From positions 1,612,001-1,676,000 of the forward strand of contig CP095414.1 of the NCBI GenBank assembly GCA_029541985.1: a stretch of DNA of 64,000 nucleotides, written 5' to 3'. Positions 46,612-55,915 of the stretch are shown here, in pieces. A program made the translations under genes and the position numbers. The stretch's first letter is position 1, and every line of letters starts with the position of its first letter. The notes under the pieces were generated by a model, which did not search any database, was not told the DNA's origin, and saw nothing but the letters and a program-made list of their open reading frames with translations. Source of the DNA: Bacteroidales bacterium F22 (GTDB lineage Bacteria; Bacteroidota; Bacteroidia; Bacteroidales; Bacteroidaceae).

Positions 46612-46820
46612 ATCTTTATATTTAGTTTATTGAGACAAAGATAATGAACCATAGTTTAAAATACAGTCAAAATTTCATTTTTAACATATCCTACCCCTAC
46701 ACTAAATGAGTCTGTTTTCTTTTCATAAAAAAGAATTCATTTTTTTGTGGATAACTCGCTTTTCCTTACTTTGCAATAATCAATCAATTTTGATTACAAT
46801 AAGATTATCCAAAAGAACAA

Positions 46821-47747
46821 ATGAAATATATCTATACACTCATCCTATCAGCTTTATTCCCAATATACACTAGTTGTAGCTCGTCGGCCGAGGCATTGGA
46901 TTTACGTCCTACCACATTGTCTTACAAGACGACAATGGATTATAGTCCTACACTGATAACCAAGACGCTTCCAACTGTTTTAGATGAACAATCAGGCATG
47001 GCTTGGTGGCAAGGGCTGATATGGGTAATCAATGACAGTAACAATGCTCCTAACTTATATGCTTATGATATGACTGGTGCATTGCAACGAACAGTAACTA
47101 TTGCCAATGCTAAGAATATCGATTGGGAATCCTTAGCAGAAGATGACGAGTATATTTATATAGGAGATTTTGGAAACAATAGAGGGAATCGTAAAGATTT
47201 AAAAGTCATAAGAGTACAGAAGTCATTGATTGCACATGGCGAGACCACTGTAGATGCTGATTTTATTCATTTCTCTTGGGCTGACCAAGTCGATTATTCA
47301 GGTGAGCAGGAATTGCACGATTATGATTGTGAAGCTTTTTTTGCATATGAGGGTCAACTCTACCTTTTCTCAAAAGATAGAGTGGACTATAAGACAAGGA
47401 TGTATATCATGCCAAACAAACCGGGCAATTATAAACTAAATCCTGTCGTCACCATAGATACACAGTTTTCTGTCACTGGAGCAGATATCTCTTCCGATGG
47501 GAAAACCATTGTATTAGTTGGGTATCAGAATCTAGTCAATAGTCATCTCTTCTTTATCTATAATCTAAATGACATGAATTGGGGACTAGCTAAGACACTG
47601 CGTATTCATTTATCTTCATTGTTCGCTGCTCAAACAGAAGGAATCATGTTCGACAATAAGAATCAGTTGTTTATGACTACTGAAAAGACTATACTGGCTA
47701 GCCATTCATTGTATCAAATAAATTGGACAAAACTCCTCGACCAATGA
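46821..47747 (+). CDS. Hypothetical lipoprotein, probably beta-propeller
   Basis: The 308-residue protein has a lipoprotein signal with the cysteine at residue 19 (IYTSC). Repeating beta-strand segments include GMAWWQGLIWVINDSNNAP, YIYIGDFGNNRGNRKDL, and LFSKDRVDYKTRMYI. The GDFGNN motif is found in a group of Bacteroidota exported propeller-like proteins of unknown function. TTTG and TTACTTTG about 18 nt apart near 46746-46775 form a likely promoter. I do not recognise the specific family. Confidence 0.7.
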   Translation: MKYIYTLILSALFPIYTSCSSSAEALDLRPTTLSYKTTMDYSPTLITKTLPTVLDEQSGMAWWQGLIWVINDSNNAPNLYAYDMTGALQRTVTIANAKNIDWESLAEDDEYIYIGDFGNNRGNRKDLKVIRVQKSLIAHGETTVDADFIHFSWADQVDYSGEQELHDYDCEAFFAYEGQLYLFSKDRVDYKTRMYIMPNKPGNYKLNPVVTIDTQFSVTGADISSDGKTIVLVGYQNLVNSHLFFIYNLNDMNWGLAKTLRIHLSSLFAAQTEGIMFDNKNQLFMTTEKTILASHSLYQINWTKLLDQ

Positions 47748-47791
47748 TACACAGCTAATATCAGGAGTGCTTATATTAGGGAGAATAATCT

Positions 47792-48460
47792 TTAGGAAAT
47801 AGTAGCTAAGGTTTTCACTAAGTCCAGCAGATTAGATGAGTCAGCATCAGCATGAATATAATAAGGATTGTAAATGGTCTCTTTGCGGATGATATAACCG
47901 GTAGATAATCCTGCTTTCTTTGCTCCATAAAGGTCCCAATCATGAGTGGCAACCATAGCAATATCTTTTACATCAAGATGTTCTTGCGCTGCAGCATATA
48001 GATAGATATCTTGGAAGGGTTTATATCTCTCGACACTATCTACAGAATAATAAGCATCAAAAAGGTCAATGATTCCTGCATTAGTCAATTGTTCTTGCGT
48101 CATAGCTAAAGATGAGTTTGATACAGCAATCGTTCTGATGCCTTGTGTCTGTAACCATTTGAGTCCTGCTCTGACATCATCATAGGCAGGTAAGCGTTTA
48201 AAAGCACCGAGTATCTCCTCCTTGATAGCAGGAGTCAATGACTTGTTGCTTTCGACAAAAAGACGATCCAATGCAGCAGAAGATAATTTTCCAAAATCAG
48301 CATAACTACCCATTCCTCCAATCACGGTAGAAGAATGTAAGAGCATAGTGAACCAATACTTAAGGGCAAAAGTGTCATCAAAATAATGATCAAATTGTCC
48401 CTTTAAGAGACTTAGATTTAATAGAGTCTCATTCATATCAAAGAAAATTGCTTTTTTCAT
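47792..48460 (-). CDS. HAD hydrolase, haloacid-dehalogenase type II-like
   Basis: The 222-residue protein begins FFDMNETLL with the nucleophile Asp8. It follows the HAD order with AVSNSS (motif II), the motif III lysine in RYKPFQDIY and a late HDWDLYGAKKAG acid motif. The helical cap resembles that of type II haloacid dehalogenases. The second position of motif I is Asn, instead of the acidic residue in phosphatases or Tyr in characterised dehalogenases, so the substrate is not clear. A -7 box TATATTTG lies at 48576-48569. A weak stem CTAATAT/ATATTAG (47755-47779) sits between it and the convergent lipoprotein gene. Confidence 0.8.
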   Translation of the reverse strand: MKKAIFFDMNETLLNLSLLKGQFDHYFDDTFALKYWFTMLLHSSTVIGGMGSYADFGKLSSAALDRLFVESNKSLTPAIKEEILGAFKRLPAYDDVRAGLKWLQTQGIRTIAVSNSSLAMTQEQLTNAGIIDLFDAYYSVDSVERYKPFQDIYLYAAAQEHLDVKDIAMVATHDWDLYGAKKAGLSTGYIIRKETIYNPYYIHADADSSNLLDLVKTLATIS

Positions 48461-48602
48461 CGTTTATTTCGTTAAGTTAGTTGGCAATAAGTCCAATAAG
48501 CACTCAGATTCAAAATCAATATGCAGTGATAATTACTAGATATATACCTATGAAAGAATTATCTAACACAAATATACAATAGATAATTTAAAGAGATAAA
48601 AA

Positions 48603-48632
48603 AAACGGAAGCTCATTTCTGAACTTCCGTTT
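48603..48632 (-). terminator. Terminator of tRNA-Leu
   Basis: AAACGGAAG (48603-48611) pairs with CTTCCGTTT (48624-48632) around a 12-nt loop. It is followed on the minus strand by a T-rich run. It lies 10 nt past the tRNA end. Confidence 0.7.
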
Positions 48633-48641
48633 AATCTAGAG

Positions 48642-48723
48642 TGCGGATGAAGGGACTCGAACCCCCACGCCTCTCGGCACTAGATCCTAAGTCTAGCGCG
48701 GCTACCAATTACGCCACATCCGC
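48642..48723 (-). tRNA. tRNA-Leu (anticodon UAG)
   Basis: The minus strand folds into a cloverleaf with acceptor stem GCGGATG / CATCCGC, D-loop with TGGTAG, and anticodon stem CTAGA / TCTAG around CTTAGGA (anticodon TAG, read CUA). The T-arm is GGGGGTTCGAGTCCC. The long variable arm typical of leucine tRNA (TGCCGAGAGGCGT) is present. The gene lacks an encoded CCA; the discriminator base is A. Confidence 0.97.
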
Positions 48724-48746
48724 AGGTCTTTTTCGTAATTGCGATG

Positions 48747-48777
48747 CAAAGATAGGGCTTTAATTTGCATCTCCAAA
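48747..48777 (-). promoter_or_regulatory. Promoter of tRNA-Leu
   Basis: On the minus strand TTTG (48777-48774), a 19-nt spacer and TATCTTTG (48754-48747) are a perfect match to the consensus. Transcription would begin near 48740, about 17 nt before the mature tRNA. Confidence 0.82.
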
Positions 48778-48805
48778 ATATTCTGCACTTTTTTTTCAAA
48801 ATAAA

Positions 48806-49810
48806 TCAATTATTCATCAAAAGCTTGACAGCAGCATCGATTAAAGTGTCATGTCTATTCACATAGTCGTCCACAGTAAGTGCAACCTCTACATCTGGTT
48901 CTATGCCAAATTCGATAGTTTCCATATCTGCATTGAAGTAAGGTGAAGCACTAAATCGCACTAGCCATCCATTAGGCAATTCAGAAGTAAATGGTAATCC
49001 AGCACCTCCTCCAGTCCGGTCACCCATCACAGTCACCAAAGGGAGTGTCTTCATCTTATTTGTAAAATCATTGGCTGCACTAAAAACATGTCTGTTAGTA
49101 AGCAATACCACTGGACGCTGCCAACGGAAGCGATTTGATGGTTTCAAGTCAATAGCTTGAGGAGAAGAAAAGTCATCATGATCAGGTCCATTCTTATGCA
49201 TCATATAACCAACGCGAACTTTTTCATTGGTAAATCGAGAAGCTATCTTCTCTGAATAAGTGAGCATCCCCCCCCCATTGTCACGAATATCGAAGATTAA
49301 CCCATCACATACAGCCAAATAAGATAACATATCATCTAGACCAGATTCAGAGACACTACCTTCGAAGCTTCCATAATAGACATAGCCTATATTTTCAGGT
49401 AAGATACAGTATTTCAATCCACCACTAATTTTATAGTCGACTCCTAAATATCTATCTTGAATATCTTCGTTGAAATTATGAGGATAATCTTCATACCAAT
49501 CCCAATAGCGAGCTACATCTGCAGTAGAATAAAGATTGACATGTCCATCCTTCAATTCATCTAACATGTCTCCCAGAACCTCAAAAAGTCCCCCCTCAGG
49601 CATCGTATCGGTTATTCGTTTGGCATATTCATCATGAATAGAATCCCAATCAACTTGCTTAACATCAAAAAAACAATAGCGCTCATCTAGAAGCTTCCAC
49701 AAAGCTTCAAAATTACCTTGGGGAGTATCCACTTGGTTCTCCTCCCGAATACAGCTAGAAGCAAACAACAAGAACAAACAACACACTAAAAGATTGACCA
49801 TCCCCCGCAT
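48806..49810 (-). CDS. S41-family peptidase, lipoprotein
   Basis: The product is related to C-terminal-processing (tail-specific) peptidases. I choose the start at 49810 because it gives a clean lipoprotein signal (MRGMVNLLVCCLFLLFASSC); the frame opens at 49879 with 23 more residues. The catalytic domain shows LIFDIRDNGGGMLTYSEK and the serine motif VLLTNRHVFSAANDF, followed by DRTGGGAGLPF. No PDZ domain is obvious. The glycines of the NGGG motif are encoded by a run of nine G (49268-49276), a site prone to slippage. It is 56-126 nt downstream of the beta-barrel-like gene. Confidence 0.87.
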   Translation of the reverse strand: MRGMVNLLVCCLFLLFASSCIREENQVDTPQGNFEALWKLLDERYCFFDVKQVDWDSIHDEYAKRITDTMPEGGLFEVLGDMLDELKDGHVNLYSTADVARYWDWYEDYPHNFNEDIQDRYLGVDYKISGGLKYCILPENIGYVYYGSFEGSVSESGLDDMLSYLAVCDGLIFDIRDNGGGMLTYSEKIASRFTNEKVRVGYMMHKNGPDHDDFSSPQAIDLKPSNRFRWQRPVVLLTNRHVFSAANDFTNKMKTLPLVTVMGDRTGGGAGLPFTSELPNGWLVRFSASPYFNADMETIEFGIEPDVEVALTVDDYVNRHDTLIDAAVKLLMNN

Positions 49811-49935
49811 TGAGAAATGTAACTTGATGCACTTGTTCAAAGTAGAAAAGGGATTGTAATTATTTTTATTCTCTTTCATTGTAATTGCTGTTCTAATAAA
49901 AACTAAAGATCATTAGTCGTTTGTCTAATCTCCAT

Positions 49936-50820
49936 CTACTTATGTTGCCCGAAGAAAGAAGGTAAAGTAATTGAATCCCAAACAAATCCAATCATGAAAG
50001 CATGATTATAGGAGTGAGACCTTAAATGATTTATTTCCGCTTGATGAATATCTCCTAGATAACTAATTCTTAGAGTCATATGACTCCATGTGGGTATATC
50101 TAATGACAATAAATTCAATATACTAGGTGTATTGAAAGGAGATGAAAAATTCAACTGTTCTATTGGTTCACCATAATTGTAGAGTTCATAATAAGATTGC
50201 CCATAGTGTGGCATGAAGGTGGCCCCAACAAGAGGCACTCCGACTTCATAAGATAGTCGAAGAGGATAATGAAACACATTAAAATTCCAAATAACCATAC
50301 CTTGAGCTAGAAGTCCAAATGAGAATCGAAACTGAGCTGGATTGTTTCCATTACGTGTGTTGTATAAGGTACCGACATCCAATAAACCACCACCACCAGC
50401 TAGAAGCTGCAAGCGATTATTCACACGCCAACGACGTAAGACACCATAGTGATACGTCACTAAAAAAGAGTAAGCACGACTATTTTGTACCTTATTGTCA
50501 GAGTACCCTATATATCCTTGAACCACTTTGTTGGTAATCCATTTATCACCACCTTGCCAACTACGATTACGATAGGATTCATTGCGATAATTCAAAGATA
50601 ATCCAGTATATTCTTGAGGGGAAAGATAAGTATCATATTCATTAAGATACCCTATTCCGAGAGAAGTAGCTTGACGAATTCGACCATTCCCACAGAAATC
50701 AAGCGTATCACAGAGTGAAGTCTGCTTCATCAATGAAGCCACATCATCTTGTGCCTCCGCAAAAAAAGGAAAGAGAACACTTACCAAAGCAATCAGACCA
50801 TAATGGATATATCTATTCAT
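49936..50820 (-). CDS. Exported DUF3316-like protein, probably beta-barrel
   Basis: The 294-residue protein has a signal peptide (MNRYIHYGLIALVSVLFPFFAEAQ), then alternating hydrophobic and polar strands rich in Tyr and Asn (TGLSLNYRNESYRNRSWQGG, RAYSFLVTYHYGVLRRW). These suggest an outer-membrane barrel. The content resembles the DUF3316 family of Bacteroidota, with no known function. It lies 47 nt after parC and upstream of the S41 gene on the same strand, so the three may be co-transcribed. Confidence 0.75.
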   Translation of the reverse strand: MNRYIHYGLIALVSVLFPFFAEAQDDVASLMKQTSLCDTLDFCGNGRIRQATSLGIGYLNEYDTYLSPQEYTGLSLNYRNESYRNRSWQGGDKWITNKVVQGYIGYSDNKVQNSRAYSFLVTYHYGVLRRWRVNNRLQLLAGGGGLLDVGTLYNTRNGNNPAQFRFSFGLLAQGMVIWNFNVFHYPLRLSYEVGVPLVGATFMPHYGQSYYELYNYGEPIEQLNFSSPFNTPSILNLLSLDIPTWSHMTLRISYLGDIHQAEINHLRSHSYNHAFMIGFVWDSITLPSFFGQHK

Positions 50821-50867
50821 AGCTGTTGTATTTTAATTCTTTAAAATCGCAGAAGATTCACTTCCTA

Positions 50868-53528
50868 TCATTCATCAAAAGCATCAGAGTCAAAAAGAGA
50901 ACTAGATGCTTCCTCTCCGCCTTTATCTTCCGATGACTCTTCAGGGACTTCTATCGGTTCATCTACAATCAAGGGTTCCAATTCTTCTACTTCTTCAACT
51001 TGAAGAGTAGTCATTCGTTTACCCACGGCTTTGAACCCTTTGACAGATATAAATTCATCCACGTCAATAGACAAATCATCACGGAAAGCATCGCTTCCTC
51101 CGAAGCGGACAAGAAATCGAGCATGAGGGGTATCTGTCAGATGGATTAATTTGTTCGATTCATTCGTTCCCAAGAACGAACTAGTATTGCGTAATTGTTC
51201 AAATCTGAAGCGCTTCAGATAATAGTACCCCCCTTTATCAGCATTGATAAATACAGCAGTCCAGATCTTTGACTCATCAAATTTCTCTATTCTCAGGATA
51301 TTGGCATTGTAATGATTAGTCAATTCATAAGAAGTAGTATAAAACTCGCCTGATTTTGTCACCACAAGGATAGACTCATCACCAGAAAATTCACCAAGAA
51401 AAGTACCTCTAGCCTCAGCATTGATACGTTGCACGTCGGGGTCATACCATATTTTCCGCCCACCGAGTGTAGAAGTACCATGTTGTTTCAAAGTTATTCT
51501 ATACACGCCCAATTTGGTCAATATATTTCCCATTGAATTGCGCCCTTTAATCATAACCTTACTGAAATCCTCCTCGAAAGCCTCTTTCCGAAGATTGGGT
51601 AGAGGTTTGAGTATGACACGAATGATCTCAGCTTCTCCATTTGGATTGGCAGTGAAATAGGTCACTTTAGAACCCTTTGTACCACGAGTTAAATCATATT
51701 CTTTATCACGTGTAGCCGTCGTTACATTGAACCGTTTGATTCGGCTTATACCTGTTTCTCCATCAAAATAAACGACATTGTAAATCTTACGCTTATCATG
51801 CTTCTTAAACACAGCCAGATGAATGATTCCTTTACCTACAAACTTCTTGTCAGCAACACTAGTCACTACATATTTACCAGTCTTATAAAAGATAATGATA
51901 TCATCCAACGAAGAGCAAGGTGCAATAAACTGAGCATTCTTTAGATTCGTACCGACGAAACCATCTTGTTTACTAAAATATAATTTTTCTGAAGCCTCCA
52001 CCACTTTGGCAGCTTCAATCGTCTCAAAATTACGGATTTTAGTTCGACGAGGATACGCCGCACCATACTTATTTTTTAGATTTTCAAACCACTGACAAGT
52101 AAAATCGACTATATTCTTAAGGTTCTTATTGATTTGTTTAACTTCCCCTTTCATCTTTGCGATGCGGTCTTCAGCCTTCTTACTATTAAACTTGAGGATA
52201 CGTCCCATTTTGATTTCCATCAATCGCAAGATATCATCGCGATTAATCTCTCGAACAAAGATTTCTTTAAAGGGCACAAATCGTTCAAACAAGTGAGCGA
52301 CAGCAACATCTATATTCTTCGCATTTTCAAATTCTGAGTCTTTATACATTCGTTCCTTGATAAAAAGACTCTCTAGAGATGCGAAGTGCAATGCCTCGAG
52401 CAACTCACCTTTGGCAATTTCCAATTCTAATTTAAGGAGCGATTTAGTGTGATTCGTATTATCTCTAAGGATCGTACTCACATCTAAGAACTGCGGCTTC
52501 TTATCATGGATAATACAACAATTGGGAGAGATGCTCACTTCACAATCAGTAAAAGCATACAGCGCATCAATCGTCTTATCACTCGAGACGCCCGCTGGAA
52601 GATGAATCAATATTTCGACCTTTTCCGCCGTATTGTCCTCGACACGTTTGATTTTAAACTTATTCTTTTCTGCAGCACGAATGATTGAGTCAATCAACGT
52701 ACTTGTCGTCTTGCCATAAGGAATCTCAGTGATAGCCAAAGTACGATTATTTACTTTAGTTATCGTAGCACGTACTTTTACTTGTCCTCCTCGATGTCCA
52801 TCGTTGTAGCGAGACACATCTATAGCCCCTCCAGTTAGGAAGTCAGGATACAATTGGAAATCCTCACCACGAAGCACACTGACAGATGCATCGCACAATT
52901 CCACGAAGTTGTGTGGTAATATTTTAGAGGAGAGTCCCACAGCAATTCCCTCCACTCCTTGAGCAAGCAGTAGCGGAAATTTCACAGGAAGAGTAACCGG
53001 CTCTTTATTACGACCATCATAAGAAGACTGCCATTCTGTTGTTTTGGGATTAAACACTACGTCAAGAGCAAATTTACTTAATCGAGCCTCAATATATCGA
53101 GAGGCCGCAGCACTATCACCAGTCAAGATGTTACCCCAGTTCCCTTGACAGTCTATAAGTAAATCTTTTTGACCTAATTGAATCAGCGCATCACCTATAG
53201 ATGCATCTCCATGAGGATGGAATTGCATCGTATGCCCTACGATATTAGCGACCTTATTGTATCTTCCATCATCCAATCGACGCATAGAATGTAAGATACG
53301 TCGCTGAACAGGTTTAAGCCCATCGTAAAGATGAGGCACAGCACGTTCCAAGATTACGTATGATGCGTAATCTAAAAACCAACTTCTATACATATTCGAA
53401 AGATGTGGCGTCGTACTTGCAGCAGAAACTACAGGTCGTTCATCTGTTGTAGTGGATGAGTTCTCCTGTGACAACTTATCCTCTTGGGAGCCATTTACTC
53501 CTTCATTTTCTAGTATTTCGTCACTCAT
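50868..53528 (-). CDS. parC: DNA topoisomerase IV subunit A
   Basis: ParC is the cutting and rejoining subunit of topoisomerase IV, which separates replicated chromosomes. The 886 residues include the winged-helix tower core beginning MYRSWFLDYASYVILERAVP. The active-site tyrosine is Tyr145 in SAAASRYIEARLSK. The C-terminal blades lack a GyrA box (QRRGGKG), which favours ParC over GyrA. The last 60 residues are acidic. The start is 92 nt from glyS, which is divergent. A -7 box TATATTTG lies at 53561-53554. No parE gene is in the window. Confidence 0.93.
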   Translation of the reverse strand: MSDEILENEGVNGSQEDKLSQENSSTTTDERPVVSAASTTPHLSNMYRSWFLDYASYVILERAVPHLYDGLKPVQRRILHSMRRLDDGRYNKVANIVGHTMQFHPHGDASIGDALIQLGQKDLLIDCQGNWGNILTGDSAAASRYIEARLSKFALDVVFNPKTTEWQSSYDGRNKEPVTLPVKFPLLLAQGVEGIAVGLSSKILPHNFVELCDASVSVLRGEDFQLYPDFLTGGAIDVSRYNDGHRGGQVKVRATITKVNNRTLAITEIPYGKTTSTLIDSIIRAAEKNKFKIKRVEDNTAEKVEILIHLPAGVSSDKTIDALYAFTDCEVSISPNCCIIHDKKPQFLDVSTILRDNTNHTKSLLKLELEIAKGELLEALHFASLESLFIKERMYKDSEFENAKNIDVAVAHLFERFVPFKEIFVREINRDDILRLMEIKMGRILKFNSKKAEDRIAKMKGEVKQINKNLKNIVDFTCQWFENLKNKYGAAYPRRTKIRNFETIEAAKVVEASEKLYFSKQDGFVGTNLKNAQFIAPCSSLDDIIIFYKTGKYVVTSVADKKFVGKGIIHLAVFKKHDKRKIYNVVYFDGETGISRIKRFNVTTATRDKEYDLTRGTKGSKVTYFTANPNGEAEIIRVILKPLPNLRKEAFEEDFSKVMIKGRNSMGNILTKLGVYRITLKQHGTSTLGGRKIWYDPDVQRINAEARGTFLGEFSGDESILVVTKSGEFYTTSYELTNHYNANILRIEKFDESKIWTAVFINADKGGYYYLKRFRFEQLRNTSSFLGTNESNKLIHLTDTPHARFLVRFGGSDAFRDDLSIDVDEFISVKGFKAVGKRMTTLQVEEVEELEPLIVDEPIEVPEESSEDKGGEEASSSLFDSDAFDE

Positions 53529-53553
53529 AAGGTTTGTTCACTTTCTTTTTGTA

Positions 53554-53561
53554 CAAATATA
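53554..53561 (-). promoter_or_regulatory. Probable -7 box of parC
   Basis: The minus strand reads TATATTTG, matching TAnnTTTG, 25 nt upstream of the parC start. The -33 element is not clear. On the plus strand TTACTTTG (53586-53593) may serve glyS. Confidence 0.5.
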
Positions 53562-53620
53562 ACCAATAAATCGAGAAAAAATTACTTACTTTGTTGATAA
53601 TTATTGAATAATTTTATAAG

Positions 53621-55168
53621 ATGGCAAAACAAGACGACGTTTTTAAAAAATTAGTATCACATTGCAAAGAGTATGGCTTTGTATTCCGCTCAAGTGATAT
53701 CTATGACGGCCTAGGAGCCGTATATGACTATGGTCAAATGGGAGTTGAACTCAAAAACAACATCAAAAAATATTGGTGGGATAGTATGGTATTGCTACAT
53801 GAAAATATAGTAGGAATTGATTCCGCTATCTTCATGCACCCAACTATCTGGAAAGCTTCTGGACACGTAGATGCATTCAATGATCCTTTGATAGACAATA
53901 AAGATTCGAAAAAGAGATATCGTGCAGATGTCCTTATCGAAGACCAGGTTGGCAAATATGAGGAAAAGATTAATAAAGAAATAGCCAAAGCAAAGAAACG
54001 ATTCGGTGACTCTTTTGATGAAGAACAGTTCCGTGCGACTAACCCTCGTGTCAAAGCGAATGAAGCAAAACGAGAAGCTTTGCATACGCGCTATGCCAAA
54101 GCACTCAATGATAGCAACTTAGAGGAACTTCGTCAAATCATCATAGATGAAGGAATTGCATGTCCGATTTCAGGAACAAAGAATTGGACCGAGGTACGTC
54201 AATTTAACTTGATGTTCTCTACTGAAGTTGGTTCTACTGCTGAAGGAGCATCTAAGATTTATTTACGTCCTGAGACTGCTCAAGGTATCTTTGTAAACTA
54301 CCTCAATGTACAGAAGACAGGTCGTATGCGTATTCCTTTCGGTATTGCACAGATTGGTAAAGCATTCCGCAATGAGATTGTAGCCCGTCAGTTCATCTTC
54401 CGCATGCGTGAATTTGAGCAAATGGAGATGCAATTCTTCGTACGCCCTGGTACAGAATTGGAATGGTTTAAGAAATGGAAAGAGACTCGTTTAAATTGGC
54501 ATGAAGCACTTGGTTTTGGTAACGATGCATATCGATTCCATGACCATGAAAAATTAGCTCACTATGCTAATGCAGCTACAGATATAGAGTTTAAGATGCC
54601 TTTCGGATTCAAAGAAGTAGAAGGTATTCACTCACGTACAGACTTTGACCTTTCTCAGCACGAGAAATTTAGTGGTAAAAACATTAAATATTTTGACCCT
54701 GAGTTGAACGAAAGCTATGTCCCTTATGTTATCGAAACATCAATCGGTGTAGACCGCATGTTCCTATCTATCATGTCATCTGCTTACACAGAAGAAGACC
54801 TTGGAGATGGCAAATCACGCATAGTACTCAAACTGCCAGCTGCACTAGCACCAGTCAAGTTAGCTGTCCTTCCACTAGTCAAAAAAGATGGACTTCCTGA
54901 GAAAGCAAGAGAAATCATCAATGACTTGAAGTTCCACTTCAACTGTCAATATGATGAAAAAGATTCTGTCGGCAAACGTTATCGTCGTCAGGATGCTATT
55001 GGTACTCCATATTGTATTACAGTAGACCACGACACCCTCAAAGATGATTGTGTGACTCTTCGTAACCGAGATACGATGGAACAAGAGCGAGTAGCTATTG
55101 CAAACCTCGAGAGCTTAATTGCAGATAGAGTGAGTATCACTTCTATTCTTAAAAAATTAAATAAGTAA
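53621..55168 (+). CDS. glyS: Glycyl-tRNA synthetase (single-chain class II)
   Basis: The 515-residue class II enzyme charges tRNA-Gly as a homodimer, not as the alpha/beta type of E. coli. Diagnostic pieces are GLGAVYDYGQMGVELKNN, WKASGHVDAFNDPL, YLRPETAQGIFVNYLN (motif 2 area), FRNEIVARQFIFRMREFEQ and IETSIGVDRMFLS (motif 3). The C-terminal anticodon-binding domain starts near LAPVKLAVLPLV. It lies 92 nt from divergent parC and 4 nt before the FKBP lipoprotein, with which it is probably co-transcribed. Confidence 0.97.
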   Translation: MAKQDDVFKKLVSHCKEYGFVFRSSDIYDGLGAVYDYGQMGVELKNNIKKYWWDSMVLLHENIVGIDSAIFMHPTIWKASGHVDAFNDPLIDNKDSKKRYRADVLIEDQVGKYEEKINKEIAKAKKRFGDSFDEEQFRATNPRVKANEAKREALHTRYAKALNDSNLEELRQIIIDEGIACPISGTKNWTEVRQFNLMFSTEVGSTAEGASKIYLRPETAQGIFVNYLNVQKTGRMRIPFGIAQIGKAFRNEIVARQFIFRMREFEQMEMQFFVRPGTELEWFKKWKETRLNWHEALGFGNDAYRFHDHEKLAHYANAATDIEFKMPFGFKEVEGIHSRTDFDLSQHEKFSGKNIKYFDPELNESYVPYVIETSIGVDRMFLSIMSSAYTEEDLGDGKSRIVLKLPAALAPVKLAVLPLVKKDGLPEKAREIINDLKFHFNCQYDEKDSVGKRYRRQDAIGTPYCITVDHDTLKDDCVTLRNRDTMEQERVAIANLESLIADRVSITSILKKLNK

Positions 55169-55172
55169 CCCT

Positions 55173-55766
55173 ATGTTTAATATCAAAATGAAGATGCGAC
55201 ATGCATCAAGTAGTTTCCTTATAGTAGCATTTACATTAGTCGGTATTTTGACGAGCTGTAGTGAAAGCTCGGAAGCTTCAAAATATGACAATTGGAAAGA
55301 ACGAAATGAGACATTCATCGATTCTTTAGCTGCAGTCATCGACAACGGAACTGATCCATCACTTAAGAAGCTAACGCCCATCTCGGCTGATAGTCAGTAC
55401 ACCATTTACTACAAAGTAAAAGAATCAGGTGCAACTACTGATGAAAATGGTCAAGCAGTAACCTCACCTTATTACAATTCTGAGGTATCTGTATATTACA
55501 GAGGGACACTCATCAATGGTGATTATTTTGATGGTAACTTCTCACAGGATGATCCTAGAGTAGAGTTTGATAGCCCAACTGAATTCTATGTGAATGAAGT
55601 CATTAGCGGCTGGACAGAAGCCCTTCAAGAGATGGTTCCAGGAGACAGATGGACCATCTACATACCTTATCAATTAGCATACGGTACTAGCGGTGCTTCC
55701 ACTACTATCCCAGGTTACTCTACATTGATTTTTGATGTTACCCTTGTAGAAATAACAGAAGAATAA
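55173..55766 (+). CDS. FKBP-type peptidyl-prolyl isomerase, lipoprotein
   Basis: The 197-residue protein has a lipoprotein signal with the cysteine at residue 29 (LVGILTSC). An FKBP domain occupies roughly residues 105-195, with VSVYYRGTLINGDYFDGNF, EVISGWTEALQEMVPGDRW and LAYGTSGASTTIPGYSTLIFDVTL. These enzymes assist folding of exported proteins. Several in-frame ATGs (55173, 55188, 55194) are possible starts. It begins 4 nt after glyS. Confidence 0.92.
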   Translation: MFNIKMKMRHASSSFLIVAFTLVGILTSCSESSEASKYDNWKERNETFIDSLAAVIDNGTDPSLKKLTPISADSQYTIYYKVKESGATTDENGQAVTSPYYNSEVSVYYRGTLINGDYFDGNFSQDDPRVEFDSPTEFYVNEVISGWTEALQEMVPGDRWTIYIPYQLAYGTSGASTTIPGYSTLIFDVTLVEITEE

Positions 55767-55817
55767 TCTCGATAAAACGCTGTACAGACAATAGATCAGT
55801 ACAGTCTATAAAATAAA

Positions 55818-55857
55818 TAAAGCGTGCGAAAAAGATAACTCTTTCTCGCACGCTTTA
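55818..55857. terminator. Bidirectional terminator between FKBP and helicase genes
   Basis: TAAAGCGTGCGA (55818-55829) pairs with TCGCACGCTTTA (55846-55857), a 12-bp perfect stem. Extra pairing of AAAG with CTTT lies inside the loop. It serves convergent genes and has T-rich sequence on both sides. Confidence 0.88.
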
Positions 55858-55915
55858 TTTTAGTTTGTCCTTTAATTAACCTTTTTCACTCACGCAAAAA
55901 AGGTTATTCAAAAGT

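Noticed and set aside
50868-53528. Gyrase subunit A as the identity of the topoisomerase gene
   Set aside because: The GyrA-specific QRRGGKG box is not found in the C-terminal part, and the length and acidic tail fit the ParC type in this phylum better.
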